Of a stretch of DNA of 64,000 nucleotides, positions 22,951-32,210 are shown piece by piece. Both the position numbers and the translations under genes were made by a program. Numbering within the stretch: the stretch's first letter is position 1; every line of letters starts with the position of its first letter. The notes beneath the pieces are model-generated. The model had not been told where the DNA came from and ran no database searches. It worked only from the letters and a program-made list of their open reading frames with translations. The DNA is from Candidatus Altimarinota bacterium (GTDB taxonomy: Bacteria > Patescibacteriota > Gracilibacteria > BD1-5 > UBA6164): assembly GCA_025210615.1 (NCBI GenBank), contig JAOARJ010000004.1:34589-98588 (forward strand). The letters are read 5' to 3'.

Positions 22951-23508
22951 ATGAGTCCAGAAGCTGCTAGGAGCATATGATGAAATAAAAACTATTATAG
23001 TGAATGAAAAAGAGAAATGCCTCTTTCTCCTGATTATTCATGTTTTTCTCCTGATTCTGAAATAATTAGAAGAACCTGATGAATGCATCCAAAAGTAGAC
23101 GAAGTATTATGATATAATACAGATTATCCTCACTTATCTTCGCAAGAAATTGACTACTATATAAACAATTGAAAAGCTGATATAATCGCCTCTCAGGTTG
23201 GTTCTTGTCATAAAATAACAGATAATAATCTAATAAATTTAATCAAAAAAGTTTCAAGTAAAAAACTATGAAGTTTATTAGATTTCTGTAAAAAGAGAAA
23301 ATGATTTTTTAAACAAAATTGAGAAATAATAGCCCAAAGAATAATAAAAGCTAGAGAGATTAATTTAATAAAAAAATTTGTTCCTCATTTAAAATGATTA
23401 GAAGAAGAAACTCAAGAAAAAATTCTGAATATATATCCTAGATGGAGAACTCTTGCTAAAATTGAAAAAATTGAATGAGCTTCTGGTGTTTTCGATAGAA
23501 AAAAATAA
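22951..23508 (+). CDS. Unknown basic protein
   Basis: 185 residues; not recognised. Soluble, rich in Lys/Ile/Ser, with no signal peptide or membrane helix. Visible segments: a polar N-terminus (SPDYSCFSPDSEIIRRTGGMHPKVDEVLGYNTDYP), HLSSQEIDYYINNGKADIIASQVGSCHKI, and a basic helical C-terminal half (KKRKGFFKQNGEIIAQRIIKAREINLIKKF). Transcribed alone between its own promoter and terminator. Confidence 0.65.
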
Positions 23509-23514
23509 TATAAT

Positions 23515-23548
23515 AAAAATCCTTAAAAATAAAATAGGGATTTTTTTA
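23515..23548 (+). terminator. Terminator upstream of murC
   Basis: Stem AAAAATCC/GGATTTTT with a T run just after the 185-residue ORF. Confidence 0.7.
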
Positions 23549-23594
23549 TTTTTGCATATAATCAAAATAATAAAAAATTTTTAATAAAAATGTT

Positions 23595-24902
23595 ATGAAA
23601 AAAATATACTTTGTTTGAATCTGATGAATCTGAGTTTCTGGGCTTGCTAGATATTATTTACACGCTTGATATAGCGTTTATTGAAGCGATAAATACGATA
23701 GTGAATTAATCTGAGAACTAAAAAAAGAATGAGCAAATATTATTGTCTGAGAAGATGAAGATAGAATAAATAATGATTTTGAAAAAGTTGTTTATACTGA
23801 AGCTGTTCCTCTTTCTCAAAGTGAATTACAAAAAGCTCAAGATTTATGAATAAATATTGAAACTTATCCTGTGGCTTTAAGTAAAATAGTGAATGATAAA
23901 AAATTAATAGCAGTGTCAGGTACACACTGAAAATCTACAACAAGTTCTATGATAAGCCTAATGTTTCATAATTCTGAACTTAATACAAATGCTTTAGTTT
24001 GAACATTATTAAAAGAATTTGATAACAAAAATGCTTATTACTCAGATAGCGAGTATTTTGTATTAGAAGCCTGTGAATATAAAAGGTCATTTTTGGCTTA
24101 CAAACCATATATAGCAGCTATTACAAATGTAGATTTAGACCATCTAGATTATTATAAAGATTTAGAAGATTATTTAAGTGCTTTTGAAAGTTTTTTAAGT
24201 AATATCAAGCCTTGATGATACGCTATTTTAAACTGAGAAGAAGAAAATTCTAAAAAATTAATATGATTAAGAGAAGACATAAATTATGCTGTAATATACA
24301 ATAATTATTTTGAGTTAAATAATAAAAAGTATTATTTTGAAAATTATGAGTTACTGATTCCTTGAGAACATATAAAATATGATAGTAAAATCGCCTATGT
24401 AGCATGAAAAATCGCTTGATTATCAGATGATTTAATTATAGAAAATTTAAAAAAATATTCAGGAGCTTGGAGAAGAATGGAAATTATAAAAACTAGCGTG
24501 AATAATAATATTTTGATGAGTGATTATGGTCATCATCCAAATGAAATAGAACCGACTTTAGCTTCTATAAAACAAAAGTTTCCTGATAAAAAACTAATTG
24601 TATTTTTTGAACCTCATCAATATTCAAGAACTTTAGAGCTACTTGAAGAGTTTAAGAATTGTTTTGGTTCAGCTGATAAAATAATTATTCCTTCAATTTA
24701 TGAATCTAGAGACTCTGATGAAGATAAAGCTAAAATCAATGCTAAAAAATTCACTGATTTAATAAATCACAATAATAAATTATACTGAGTTAGTTTAAAA
24801 AATGCTGAAAATATATTAAAACAAGAAGATGAAAATAATAATAATGCAATATTATTATTGCTAGGAGCTGGAAATATTGATAATTTAAGAAATATTTTAT
24901 AA
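23595..24902 (+). CDS. murC: UDP-N-acetylmuramate-L-alanine ligase
   Basis: 435 residues, standard for MurC. N-terminal nucleotide-binding glycine loop VGIGGIGVSGLARY (residues 7-20, three of its glycines are TGA codons), ATP-binding P-loop AVSGTHGKSTTSSM (107-119), EACEYKRSFL (Mur ligase catalytic region, with ITNVDLDHLDYY) and C-terminal SGAWRRME, DYGHHPNEI and FEPHQYSRT, all MurC landmarks. It adds L-alanine to UDP-MurNAc in the cytoplasm, so the cell makes its own peptidoglycan, consistent with mraY and ftsQ in the window. Followed by rsmG 23 bp later on the same strand. Confidence 0.97.
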
Positions 24903-24925
24903 AAAATAAATTATATAAAAATTTT

Positions 24926-25636
24926 ATGCAAAATAATAATGAAAATATTAAAAAACTTTTTGAAAAATACTCAATAAAAGCTAGTGATGGAATTATAAAT
25001 AAATTTAATGATTTTTTAGAATTTTTTAAAGAAACTAATTCTATAACAAACTTATCAGCGATTAGAGATGATAATGGAATAATTTTAAAACACTTTGTAG
25101 ATAGCCTTATTGTAAGCCACTTTGAATGTTTAAGATGAAAATTACTTGATTTATGAACAGGTTGAGGCTTCCCTTGAATCCCTTTAAAAATTTTTTTCTG
25201 AGATAATTTAGATATAACATTAGTTGATAGTGTTTGAAAAAAAATAAATGCTTGTAATAATTTTATAGAAAAATTGAATTTAGAATGAATAAAAGCAATA
25301 AATTGACGCGCTGAAGAATTAGCTTTTAAACAAAATTATAGAGAACAATTTGATTATATAACTTCTAGAGCGGTTGCTTACTTCCCTACTATTTTAGAAT
25401 ATTGCTTGCCTTTTATAAAGCCTTGATGATATTTTATTGCGTATAAATTAGACAATCCAGAAGAGCTAAAAAAGTGAGAAAAAGCTTTAAAAATTCTATG
25501 AGCCAAAATAGAAAAAATAGAAACTTATAAAATATGAGAAGATACTCGTAAACTTCTTTTTATAAAAAAAATAAAAAGTACGCCTAAAGCGTACCCTAGA
25601 AATAATGGAGAACCAAAGAAAAAACCGCTTATATAA
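24926..25636 (+). CDS. rsmG: 16S rRNA (guanine-N7) methyltransferase RsmG
   Basis: 236 residues. SAM-binding core GKLLDLGTGGGFPGIPLKIFF (~residues 71-91), ITLVDSVGKKINACNNFI, FDYITSRAVAYFPTIL and the conserved RsmG C-terminus IKKIKSTPKAYPRNNGEPKKKPL. It methylates G527 (E. coli numbering) of 16S rRNA. Co-directional with murC. Its last 8 nt overlap a convergent small gene, and its 3' coding part contains a perfect hairpin that works as that gene's terminator. Confidence 0.95.
25564..25594 (-). terminator. Minus-strand terminator embedded in the rsmG coding sequence
   Basis: Perfect stem GTACGC/GCGTAC (25578-25583 with 25589-25594), followed on the minus strand by a run of T (complement of 25564-25577). 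It would stop transcription of the small gene 25629-25775. Confidence 0.7.
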
Positions 25637-25775
25637 TAAGCAGTAGTTCCTCTTTTTCTTGTTTACTCATATAGCTAATAAACCTTAAAAATTTTGTTTT
25701 TTCTCATTGCGAAAGCACCTTAGAATTAAGAATTCTAGCTTGCAAATTTGGTCCAATTATAGTCTCCTTTTCCAT
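25629..25775 (-). CDS. 48-residue small protein convergent with rsmG
   Basis: Frame of 48 codons from an ATG at 25775 with one in-frame TGA (Gly). Sequence features: MEKETIIGPNLQARIL, then SQGEKTKFLRFISYMSKQEKEELL, a charged amphipathic helix. No known family recognised. Support for a real gene: AT-rich promoter-like sequence (TATAAT) just upstream, a stop overlapping rsmG by 8 nt, and a strong minus-strand terminator 35 bp downstream inside rsmG. Could be a small regulatory protein; function unknown. Confidence 0.55.
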
Positions 25776-25880
25776 AATTATTATATATTAAATATAAAGT
25801 CGAAAAATCTTTTTTTCTAATACTTAAGTTACAAATATATAATAGCATAAAAAATCTTATTTGTAAAATATTTTTATAAA

Positions 25881-26357
25881 ATGTCAATAATATTAGGTAT
25901 AGACCCGTGAACAACTACCACAGGATACGCATTAATAAAGAAAGAAAATAGAAAACCTATTTTGCTTGATTATGGAATTATTGAAACTACTCCAAAAATC
26001 CCTTTAGAAGAAAAGTTATTTGAACTTTGAGCGGATTTTAAAAGTATTTTAGAAAAATATTCTCCTGATCTGGCTGTTGTAGAAAAATTATATTTTACAA
26101 ATAATATAAAGACTTGAATAGATGTAAGTCATGCTAGATGAGTTATTGTTTATAAATTAAAAAAGAAGAATATAAATATTCTTCACCATACTCCTTTGGA
26201 ACTTAAAAGTGCTATTTGTTGAAACTGAAATGCTCCGAAAAGACAACTTCAAAATGCTATAAAAATATTATTCTGACTTGATCAAATTCCAAAACCTGAT
26301 GATGCAGCTGATGCTATTTGACTCGCTTATATGTGATTTTTAAATAAAAAACTCTAG
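25881..26357 (+). CDS. ruvC: Holliday-junction resolvase RuvC
   Basis: 158 residues, the normal size. RNase H fold landmarks: IILGIDPGTTTTGYALI (catalytic Asp8), LAVVEKLYFTNNIKTGIDVSHARGVI (catalytic Glu and signature) and the C-terminal PDDAADAIGLAY (last two catalytic Asp). A dimer cuts four-way junctions during recombination; ruvA and ruvB are not in the window. The ATG at 25881 gives the canonical start MSIILGIDPG. Followed at once by a terminator. Confidence 0.96.
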
Positions 26358-26378
26358 TTATGTTTCTAGAGTTTTATT
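26346..26378 (+). terminator. Terminator of ruvC
   Basis: Stem AAACTCTAG/CTAGAGTTT (26349-26357 with 26366-26374) plus T run; overlaps the stop codon. Confidence 0.8.
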
Positions 26379-26391
26379 TTTTTATTTAATT

Positions 26392-26973
26392 TTATCTTAT
26401 TTGATCTAATTTTTGATTTATTTTTGCCCTAAAATCATGAAAATCTTGTTCAGTATATCCATGGGGTAATGATTCTAGCATAAACATAAATTGACTTCTC
26501 AATGTTTTAGAAAAAGTATTAGATAAAGAACAGCAATGTCTTAAAAATCTTTCATCAAGCAATAATGATTCATCAAGATTATTTCTATCCAATCTACCTA
26601 AATCAGCTAAAAATATATAAGTTAATAATTTTCCTTCAAGTTTTGAAGTTCCTGCAACTTTAGTTGCAGCATAGTAAAAAAACTTTTCTCATAAATTTTC
26701 TTTTCACCCAGTATTATCAAGATAACTTTCTATCTTACTTAGAGTTAATTTCTCTCATTCTGTATATCAAGGGATTACTAAAGCCGCCATAGCATCTCAA
26801 TAAGTTTCATCATCTGTTTGTTTTCCTCAATCTAATACTGGTTTAGCAACTAAAGCTCAATTAACATTTTCAACCGTACAATCAATGACACTTCAACCAA
26901 CTCTATTAAGAACTCATGAGCATTCTAATTTTTTATCTCAAAATTCTGAAGATTCTAATATATCTCCTCACAT
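26392..26973 (-). CDS. Unknown helical protein
   Basis: 193 residues; not recognised. No signal peptide or membrane segment. A Gly/Cys-containing N-terminal part (KKLECSGVLNRVGGSVIDCTVENVNGALVAKPVLDGG) precedes a helical body (ETYGDAMAALVIPGYTEGEKLTLSKIESYLDN; RFLRHCCSLSNTFSKTLRSQF) ending in a charged helix. Preceded by a clear TTGACA-N16-TATAAA promoter. Neighbours (27040-27897, 21214-21693) are similar-sized unknowns with similar layout. Confidence 0.65.
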
Positions 26974-27005
26974 AAAAACAATAGTTACAAAAATAATTTT
27001 AATTA

Positions 27006-27033
27006 TTTATAATGATTTTTTATGTTTTGTCAA
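27006..27033 (-). promoter_or_regulatory. Promoter of the 193-residue protein gene
   Basis: Minus strand TTGACA (27028-27033) and TATAAA (27006-27011), spacer 16 bp. Confidence 0.65.
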
Positions 27034-27039
27034 TTTTTT

Positions 27040-27897
27040 TTAACTAAAAACTCTTTTTTTCATCTCTCTACCCAAAATTATTATCTTATGTTTCATAACA
27101 TCTATCTTAGAAGGTTTTTGAAAATTCATAGCCCATCATCAAAGCTTTTTTGAAGAAAAAATATCCTCTCATTCTTTTAAATAAAACTTCATAATATATT
27201 CTTCATCTTCACACAATTTTCTCTTTTGTTCATCTGATAAATAAATACTATTTTCGAAAACTACTTCCCTAGACTCTGGAGATTTTCTAATAAATAAATC
27301 TATAATAGGCTTATATTTATTTTCTTCTTTTGTGCCCAAAATTCATTTTAAAACACTAAAAAATGCTCAAGTAAATCTAGTCATATCATCATTAGGATAT
27401 CTAGATACAAATGCTTTCATAAATTCTTCATCTGAAAATAAACATATAGTAGTCTCGTCTTTTTCTACTTTATATTCTTCACGAGAATAAATAGCTTCAA
27501 ATAAAGATTTACAATTAACATTTTTATTCTTTTTTATAACCTCAATAAAAAATGCTTTATCTAAATCAATTTCTCATAATCTATATTGAAAAAATAACGT
27601 TTCTAAAATTCAAACATTTGCCGTTTTAGCTAATTCTGCTTGTTGCTCAAGTGTTAAATCTCTATAAGAAATCCCTTTTCATGAATCACTAGATATTTCT
27701 CTCAATATACGTGCAACCCTTACATCATCTGGTTCTTCTCACTCTGGATATACTACTTCAATCTCTCTTTCTCATGTAGCTCAAGATAATACATCTCATA
27801 CTCCAGTATCTACTGTTAATATCTCTGATAATTCCCCTCATTTTGAAGAATCTATTCCCTCTCTTTCTTTATCTGGAGTTTCTCAATTTCCTGACAT
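27040..27897 (-). CDS. Unknown acidic protein
   Basis: 285 residues; not recognised. The first ~75 residues are acidic and probably disordered (ETPDKEREGIDSSKGGELSE; VVYPEGEEPDDVRV); the remainder is helical with many charged residues (DLTLEQQAELAKTANVGILETLFF; KVEKDETTICLFSDEEFMKAF; PIIDLFIRKSPESREVVFENS). No membrane or catalytic motif. Monocistronic with its own promoter; the following promoter for the 193-residue gene lies at its 3' end. Confidence 0.65.
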
Positions 27898-27929
27898 AAT
27901 AAAAAACAAATTACAAAATACTTTTATAC

Positions 27930-27957
27930 TTTATACTTATATTTTCTATATAGTCAA
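27930..27957 (-). promoter_or_regulatory. Promoter of the 285-residue protein gene
   Basis: Minus strand TTGACT (27952-27957) and TATAAA (27930-27935), spacer 16 bp. Confidence 0.6.
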
Positions 27958-27961
27958 ATAA

Positions 27962-28714
27962 TTATTTTATTTTATACCTAATATTTTCAAAATCATTATC
28001 TTCTAAATATAAAACCTTTATAGAATGACTAGATTTATCTAGTATAACTTTATTAAAATCTGTTATTTTATTATTATCAAAATGTCCTGTAAAACCTCTT
28101 TTTAAAGCTGTAATTTCTAGTTTTTGAACTTCTATAATATGCGATATTTTGTCTCTTGAATTTATATCTGTTACACTCCAAATATTATCTAAAAGTGGCA
28201 TTACTACACCACCAGAATTTATATTATACCCCGTTGAACCAGCAGGCGTAGAAATAATTATTCCATCTCATGCAATTTCTCTTTTGGGATAATTTTCTCA
28301 AACAATAGACAAAATTCACATTTTTCAATAGTCTGCGTTCATATAAAAATCATTGAACGCAATATAATTTTTTTCTTCTCCTGAATTAAAATAAACTTTC
28401 CCTTTTATAAGAGGAAATTCTATCATTTTAAATTCTCAAGATAATTCTTCTAGTGAATCTATTTTATTGAGCAAAAAATTCTTTGTCCCTGTTCAAAGTG
28501 GAAAAATAAATTTATTTTTATCATAAAATGTATGGACTGCCTTAAAAAAATTTCAATCTCATCAAATAGAAATAATAATATCAGCTTCTTCGCTACTAGA
28601 CACTAAATTATTACCAAATTTAGTTAATAATTTTTGTACTAAAATTCAAGTTTTAGTCGTTTTATTTTTATCAGTATAAAATAAAAATAATTTTTTGTTA
28701 TTAAGATTTGTCAT
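27962..28714 (-). CDS. nadK: NAD kinase
   Basis: 250 residues. The signature GGDGNFFKAV (residues 51-60) has three glycines encoded by TGA, and the second conserved block DGIIISTPAGSTGYNINSGG is intact (~155-175). It phosphorylates NAD to NADP in the cytoplasm. The gene starts inside the 3' end of a pilin-like gene (14-nt overlap), so it is translationally coupled to the pilin cluster, an unusual partner for a housekeeping enzyme. Confidence 0.93.
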
Positions 28715-29645
28715 AATATTTTTCTTCTCAAAAATAAATATATTCTCAGGATAAATTTATAAATTTACTGTCTAAAATCATATAATTATCCGCTTTAGAA
28801 TCATCAAATGGCACGATATAAATATCTTCTCAGTCACTTAACGCTGTAATTTCATAAATTATATTCTCATTTCAAGTATTTTCAAAATTCAGATAATAAT
28901 CTTTATTTTCTACATCTAAAAGCGTATTTTCTATTCAAGTTTTAGTAATTTTTTTATCTAATAATTTTATTTCTTTTTTGTTATTAAATACTGTTTTATC
29001 AGCTATATAAAAGGACATATTTAGATTATTTATATTTCCAGATAACGCGTTTATTTTTATCTTAAAATTATTGTAAACTCCTGATTTTTTAGGTAGTTTT
29101 ACTGAAATATTATCTCAAGAATTATTCGTATTATTCTCTATGATTTCCATAATTTTATCGTTTATAGAAAAAGAAGTTTTTATATCTCCAGATCAAATAC
29201 TTCAAATAATTTTCTTACGATGAATATCATCATCATCACATTGTTTCGTTGAAGAGGAATCCACCTTTGAATAATCGCTTGTATAACTGCATTTATAATC
29301 ATTATTATCAAGAGTATAATTTATATCCACCGCTGCTGGAGGTGTTTCTCATCAAATCGTTAAACAAGTTGCACTAAGAGCTCCCTCTAAAATTTTTATA
29401 TTTCAATTACAATTTATAACTTTATTATCAACGCTTCAAGAATGATTATTTTTCCCTATATCTAAAGATAAATTATTATTTTTATTTATATTACTATTTT
29501 CTAACTTTAGTACTTCTAAATAATTAAAAGAGCTAGATAAAACATTTATACTCGATAAAAAAACAATTCACAAAAGACCTATAATAACAAGAGCAAGCAA
29601 TATTATATATCCAGAATTATGTTTATTATTTTTGCTAAATTTCAT
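28701..29645 (-). CDS. PilX-like pilus-assembly/pseudopilin protein
   Basis: 314 residues. Short basic N-terminus and then one hydrophobic helix: HNSGYIILLALVIIGLLGIVFLSSINVLSSS, resembling the N-terminal helix of PilX/GspK-type minor components, without the Glu5 of true pilins. The external part is rich in Asn/Asp/Lys, with short Cys pairs (INCNGNIKILEGALSATCL; KCSYTSDYS). It lies 8 bp after the upstream pilin gene and overlaps nadK. Probably a minor pilus component; assignment rests on the N-terminus and context. Confidence 0.6.
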
Positions 29646-29653
29646 AATTTTTA

Positions 29654-30286
29654 TTATTTTAATAATGTTATATAATAATCCTCAGCCTCTTCATTTTTAT
29701 CAAAAACATTTATATTTAATCACTCTAATTTATCGTAATAAATAGGCGTTAATCTTAGGTCTATTTTTATTTTTCACTCTAGTTTTGATACTCAAAATTT
29801 AATTATATTTAAATCTGAAATTATATTTATATTATCTAGTGTTAGTCCGCCCGTATAAGAAGAAATTCAAGAAGATATTAAACTATTTATAGCAGTATTA
29901 TCAAGCTCTTTATAAAATAATTTATAATCTTTATAATTTATATAATTTCAAGTTTCTGTCTGAGAATCTGTATTATTATAAACTCAAAATAAAACTCAAG
30001 CTGTTGGAGTTGTAGAGTCATTTTTTAATAACAAAATATCTGCTCATTTTGTCTCTACACTAGAACCTAGATTATAAATTTCATTATATTTATAATCTTT
30101 TTGATAACTAGAAATAAGTTTGTCTAAATTATCTGTTCAAGTAAATAAATTTGAAGAAATAGTTAAATCAGTTACTCAATCAACAACCTGCGAGAAAAAA
30201 AACATTGCTCAAGATAAAACAAAAGTCGTTATAGTAAAAGCTACAACAAGTTCAACTAATGTAAAAGCTAAATTATTTTTCTTCAT
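29654..30286 (-). CDS. Type IV pilin-like protein (minor pilin)
   Basis: 210 residues. Class III prepilin signal: MKKNNLA then FTLVELVVAFTITTFVL with Glu5 after the cleavage site; the residue before the cut is Ala rather than the usual Gly. The globular part is polar (YQKDYKYNEIYNLGSS; FGVYNNTDSQTETGN). It has its own TTGACA promoter and lies in a minus-strand series of four pilin-like genes, so it is likely a minor pilin that primes or decorates the pilus. Confidence 0.8.
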
Positions 30287-30315
30287 AATTTCTTATTATT
30301 TTTTAGATTTAGATT

Positions 30316-30343
30316 ATCTTACTTGATAAGACTTTTTTGTCAA
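30316..30343 (-). promoter_or_regulatory. Promoter of the 210-residue pilin
   Basis: Minus strand TTGACA (30338-30343) and TAAGAT (30316-30321), spacer 16 bp. Confidence 0.65.
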
Positions 30344-30392
30344 AAATATTATATTTTATTTTTATAATTTATTTAAATACTTAAAATTTTTT

Positions 30393-30430
30393 TATAAAAA
30401 AAAAGGGGGCGATCCCCTTAGGTCGCCCCA
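30393..30430 (-). terminator. Strong terminator of the 47-residue gene
   Basis: G+C-rich stem GGGGCGA/TCGCCCC (30406-30412 with 30423-30429) followed on the minus strand by a long T run. The stop codon of the small gene lies in the hairpin loop region. Confidence 0.85.
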
Positions 30431-30561
30431 ACTAAACCAAAAACTTCTCGAATTTGTACGTTATAAATAACGCTCAAACAGACAATACTCAGAAGTAGTG
30501 CAATTAAGGACCACTCCCGAACGAAATAGCGTAACACTTTGACAAATTTTTTCAAAATCAT
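30418..30561 (-). CDS. 47-residue membrane micro-protein, Shine-Dalgarno cassette A
   Basis: Starts MILKKFVKVLRYFVREWS and continues with a hydrophobic helix (LIALLLSIVCLSVIYNV), ending IREVFGLVGAT. A textbook ribosome site AAGGAGG lies 5 nt before the ATG; such sites are missing from the ordinary genes here. Both glycines use GGN codons, none TGA, and codons such as CGG, CGC and CTG are richer in G+C than in the surroundings. Its promoter overlaps the 3' end of the upstream pilin gene and its terminator overlaps the stop. Function unknown; the layout is a self-contained expression cassette, perhaps acquired. Confidence 0.7.
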   Translation of the reverse strand: MILKKFVKVLRYFVREWSLIALLLSIVCLSVIYNVQIREVFGLVGAT

Positions 30562-30590
30562 TACAACCTCCTTCAAAGTTTGGCATTTTA

Positions 30591-30618
30591 AATATACCTA
30601 TTTTTTCTATACTGTCAA
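30591..30618 (-). promoter_or_regulatory. Promoter of cassette A
   Basis: Minus strand TTGACA (30613-30618) and TATATT (30591-30596), spacer 16 bp. The 28-bp block matches the promoter at 31460-31487 at 27 of 28 positions. It overlaps the last codons of the pilin gene ending at 30607. Confidence 0.75.
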
Positions 30619-31035
30619 ATAATAAATTTTTTCTTCACTATTTATCTTTAAGCTAATTTTAAAAGTATAAACATCAACTCACTCAATATTATTAGTACCA
30701 ATATATTCTATCTCGTGCTCATGCGTAAAAATATCATTATTCACAAAAAATCATATATCCCCTGTTTTATTAGCCGCATCGCTTGAATAAGTAACTACTT
30801 CTCAAGAAATTGTTATATAACTTTTATCTCAAATAACGCTATGTGTTGGTATTTTTGTTTGAATAATTTTATTAATATAATCTGAAAAATAAATCATTTT
30901 ATGGCTTGATAAAATTATATCTTGCTGGTCTACTATTTGGCTTTTTAAAACAACAGTTCATAAAATAGCCACACTGAAAATAAATATCGCTATAATAACT
31001 TCAACAATAGAAAATGCTTTATTATTTTTTTTCAT
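30607..31035 (-). CDS. Type IV pilin-like protein (minor pilin)
   Basis: 142 residues. Prepilin leader MKKNNKA followed by FSIVEVIIAIFIFSVAIL (Glu5 present, Ala before the cut). The exposed part is short and beta-like (SYITISGEVVTYSSDAAN; GFFVNNDIFTHEHEIEYIG). Its own promoter sits directly upstream. Its final codons double as the -35 region of cassette A. Likely a minor pilin. Confidence 0.78.
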
Positions 31036-31063
31036 AAATTATTTTAAATCTAAAATTTTAGTC

Positions 31064-31091
31064 ATCTTACCCCATTACCTTTTTTTGTCAA
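31064..31091 (-). promoter_or_regulatory. Promoter of the 142-residue pilin
   Basis: Minus strand TTGACA (31086-31091) and TAAGAT (31064-31069), spacer 16 bp, just beyond the cassette B terminator. Confidence 0.65.
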
Positions 31092-31110
31092 AATTATTAT
31101 ATTTTTTACA

Positions 31111-31145
31111 AATAAAAAAAGGGCGGGCAGTGTCCTACACTGCCC
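31111..31145 (-). terminator. Strong terminator of cassette B
   Basis: Perfect stem GGGCAGTGT/ACACTGCCC (31125-31133 with 31137-31145) with a 3-nt loop, then on the minus strand CGCCC and a T run. The TAG stop of the gene is in the loop. Confidence 0.9.
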
Positions 31146-31413
31146 TAAAAAATGTTTTCACAAATGTTTCAATGATCGCACCTATAAAAACAGCAAAAGC
31201 TGCTACTAAAGAGAACATCATTGTAAAACTGAAAAAAAATAAATAGGAAAAACTATTCTCCTCTGTTATAGGGCCATTTTCAAAAACAGTATAAAAAAAC
31301 ACTGCTAAAAGAACATAAGTAACAAAATTTGTTATTTCTAATAACATTTGTACTTCTTTTCTCTCACATGAAAATGTAAAATTTTTCCACATTCTTTTCA
31401 TTGTCTTTCTCAT
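31135..31413 (-). CDS. 92-residue membrane protein, Shine-Dalgarno cassette B
   Basis: Starts MRKTMKRMWKNFTFSCERKE, then two hydrophobic spans (ITNFVTYVLLAVFFYTVF, ~residues 27-45; SYLFFFSFTMMFSLVAAFAVFIGAIIE, ~56-82), ending FVKTFFRAV. Ribosome site GGGAGG 4 nt before the ATG. The two glycines are GGT and GGC, with no TGA. It has its own promoter and terminator and sits between two pilin genes. Same cassette design as 30418-30561, but no sequence similarity beyond a basic N-terminus and membrane helices. Function unknown. Confidence 0.75.
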   Translation of the reverse strand: MRKTMKRMWKNFTFSCERKEVQMLLEITNFVTYVLLAVFFYTVFENGPITEENSFSYLFFFSFTMMFSLVAAFAVFIGAIIETFVKTFFRAV

Positions 31414-31459
31414 ATTACCTCCCTATGAGAATTGTTTTTATTTTTATTTTAGTATTTTT

Positions 31460-31487
31460 AATATACCTATTTTTTATATACTGTCAA
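31460..31487 (-). promoter_or_regulatory. Promoter of cassette B
   Basis: Minus strand TTGACA (31482-31487) and TATATT (31460-31465), spacer 16 bp; near-copy of the cassette A promoter. Confidence 0.75.
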
Positions 31488-31508
31488 ATATATTATTTTT
31501 TATAAAAA

Positions 31509-32210
31509 TTAACTTGTCTTTTTGAAATTAAAATCTGATTCAGATAAAACACTCGTAAAATTTGCATTAGTTCAATCCCCTTGTACATCTCATTTTTTAT
31601 CATAAACAAGGTTATAAGTTTGTCCGTTTAAAACTGCTTTTTCTTTATTATCAAATGCCGAAATATCAAATGGAGTCGCTTCAGCAGCATAAATAAGAGA
31701 AGGAATAGTCAAAGCATCTTTGCTAGCTCAGACAGGAATATAATCCCCCACGACATACGCTTTAGGTTCAGAAATAGCAGCATAAGCATTATTATTCAAA
31801 GCTACACTCGTATCTGGATTCATTATAGTTGTTGCTATTTGATAATGCATCGCATCATTAGCTAATCAATACACATAAGGAATTTTTAATTGAGGGTCTG
31901 ATAGATGTTTTTCAAGTCAAATTTCTCAGGCAATAGTGGAAGTAAAAGCTCATTGATTAGCAACAACCGTAACTCCAGTCTGAATAACTATTTTATTACT
32001 ATCATCAACTAAAGGTAAAACTCAAGAATGTTTTTTCTTATAAGTATCTAGTTGAATTTTTATTTGTGCAAGATCTGATACCCTTTTAAAATCTTGTCAA
32101 TCCCTTACATATTGCGAATATTTTACAAAAGAAATAGCTCATACTATCATAAGTATGATTACCATAACCATAAGCTCAACTAAAGTAAATGCTTTTTTTT
32201 GACTTTTCAT
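31509..32210 (-). CDS. Type IV pilin-like protein
   Basis: 233 residues. Prepilin leader MKSQKKA then FTLVELMVMVIILMIVGAISFVKYSQYVRDGQDFKRVSDLAQIKIQLDTYKKKH, a classical long N-terminal pilin helix with Glu5 and Ala before the cut. The C-terminal domain (SVALNNNAYAAISEPKAYVVGDYIPVGASKDALTIPSL) is similar in layout to the major pilin at 38831 (short helix then beta-rich domain). First of the minus-strand pilin series, divergent from the coiled-coil gene. Confidence 0.85.

Noticed and set aside
23595..24902. murC, mraY, uvrC and many others as pseudogenes broken by stops
   Set aside because: All the breaks are TGA at glycine positions; with code 25 the genes are full length.
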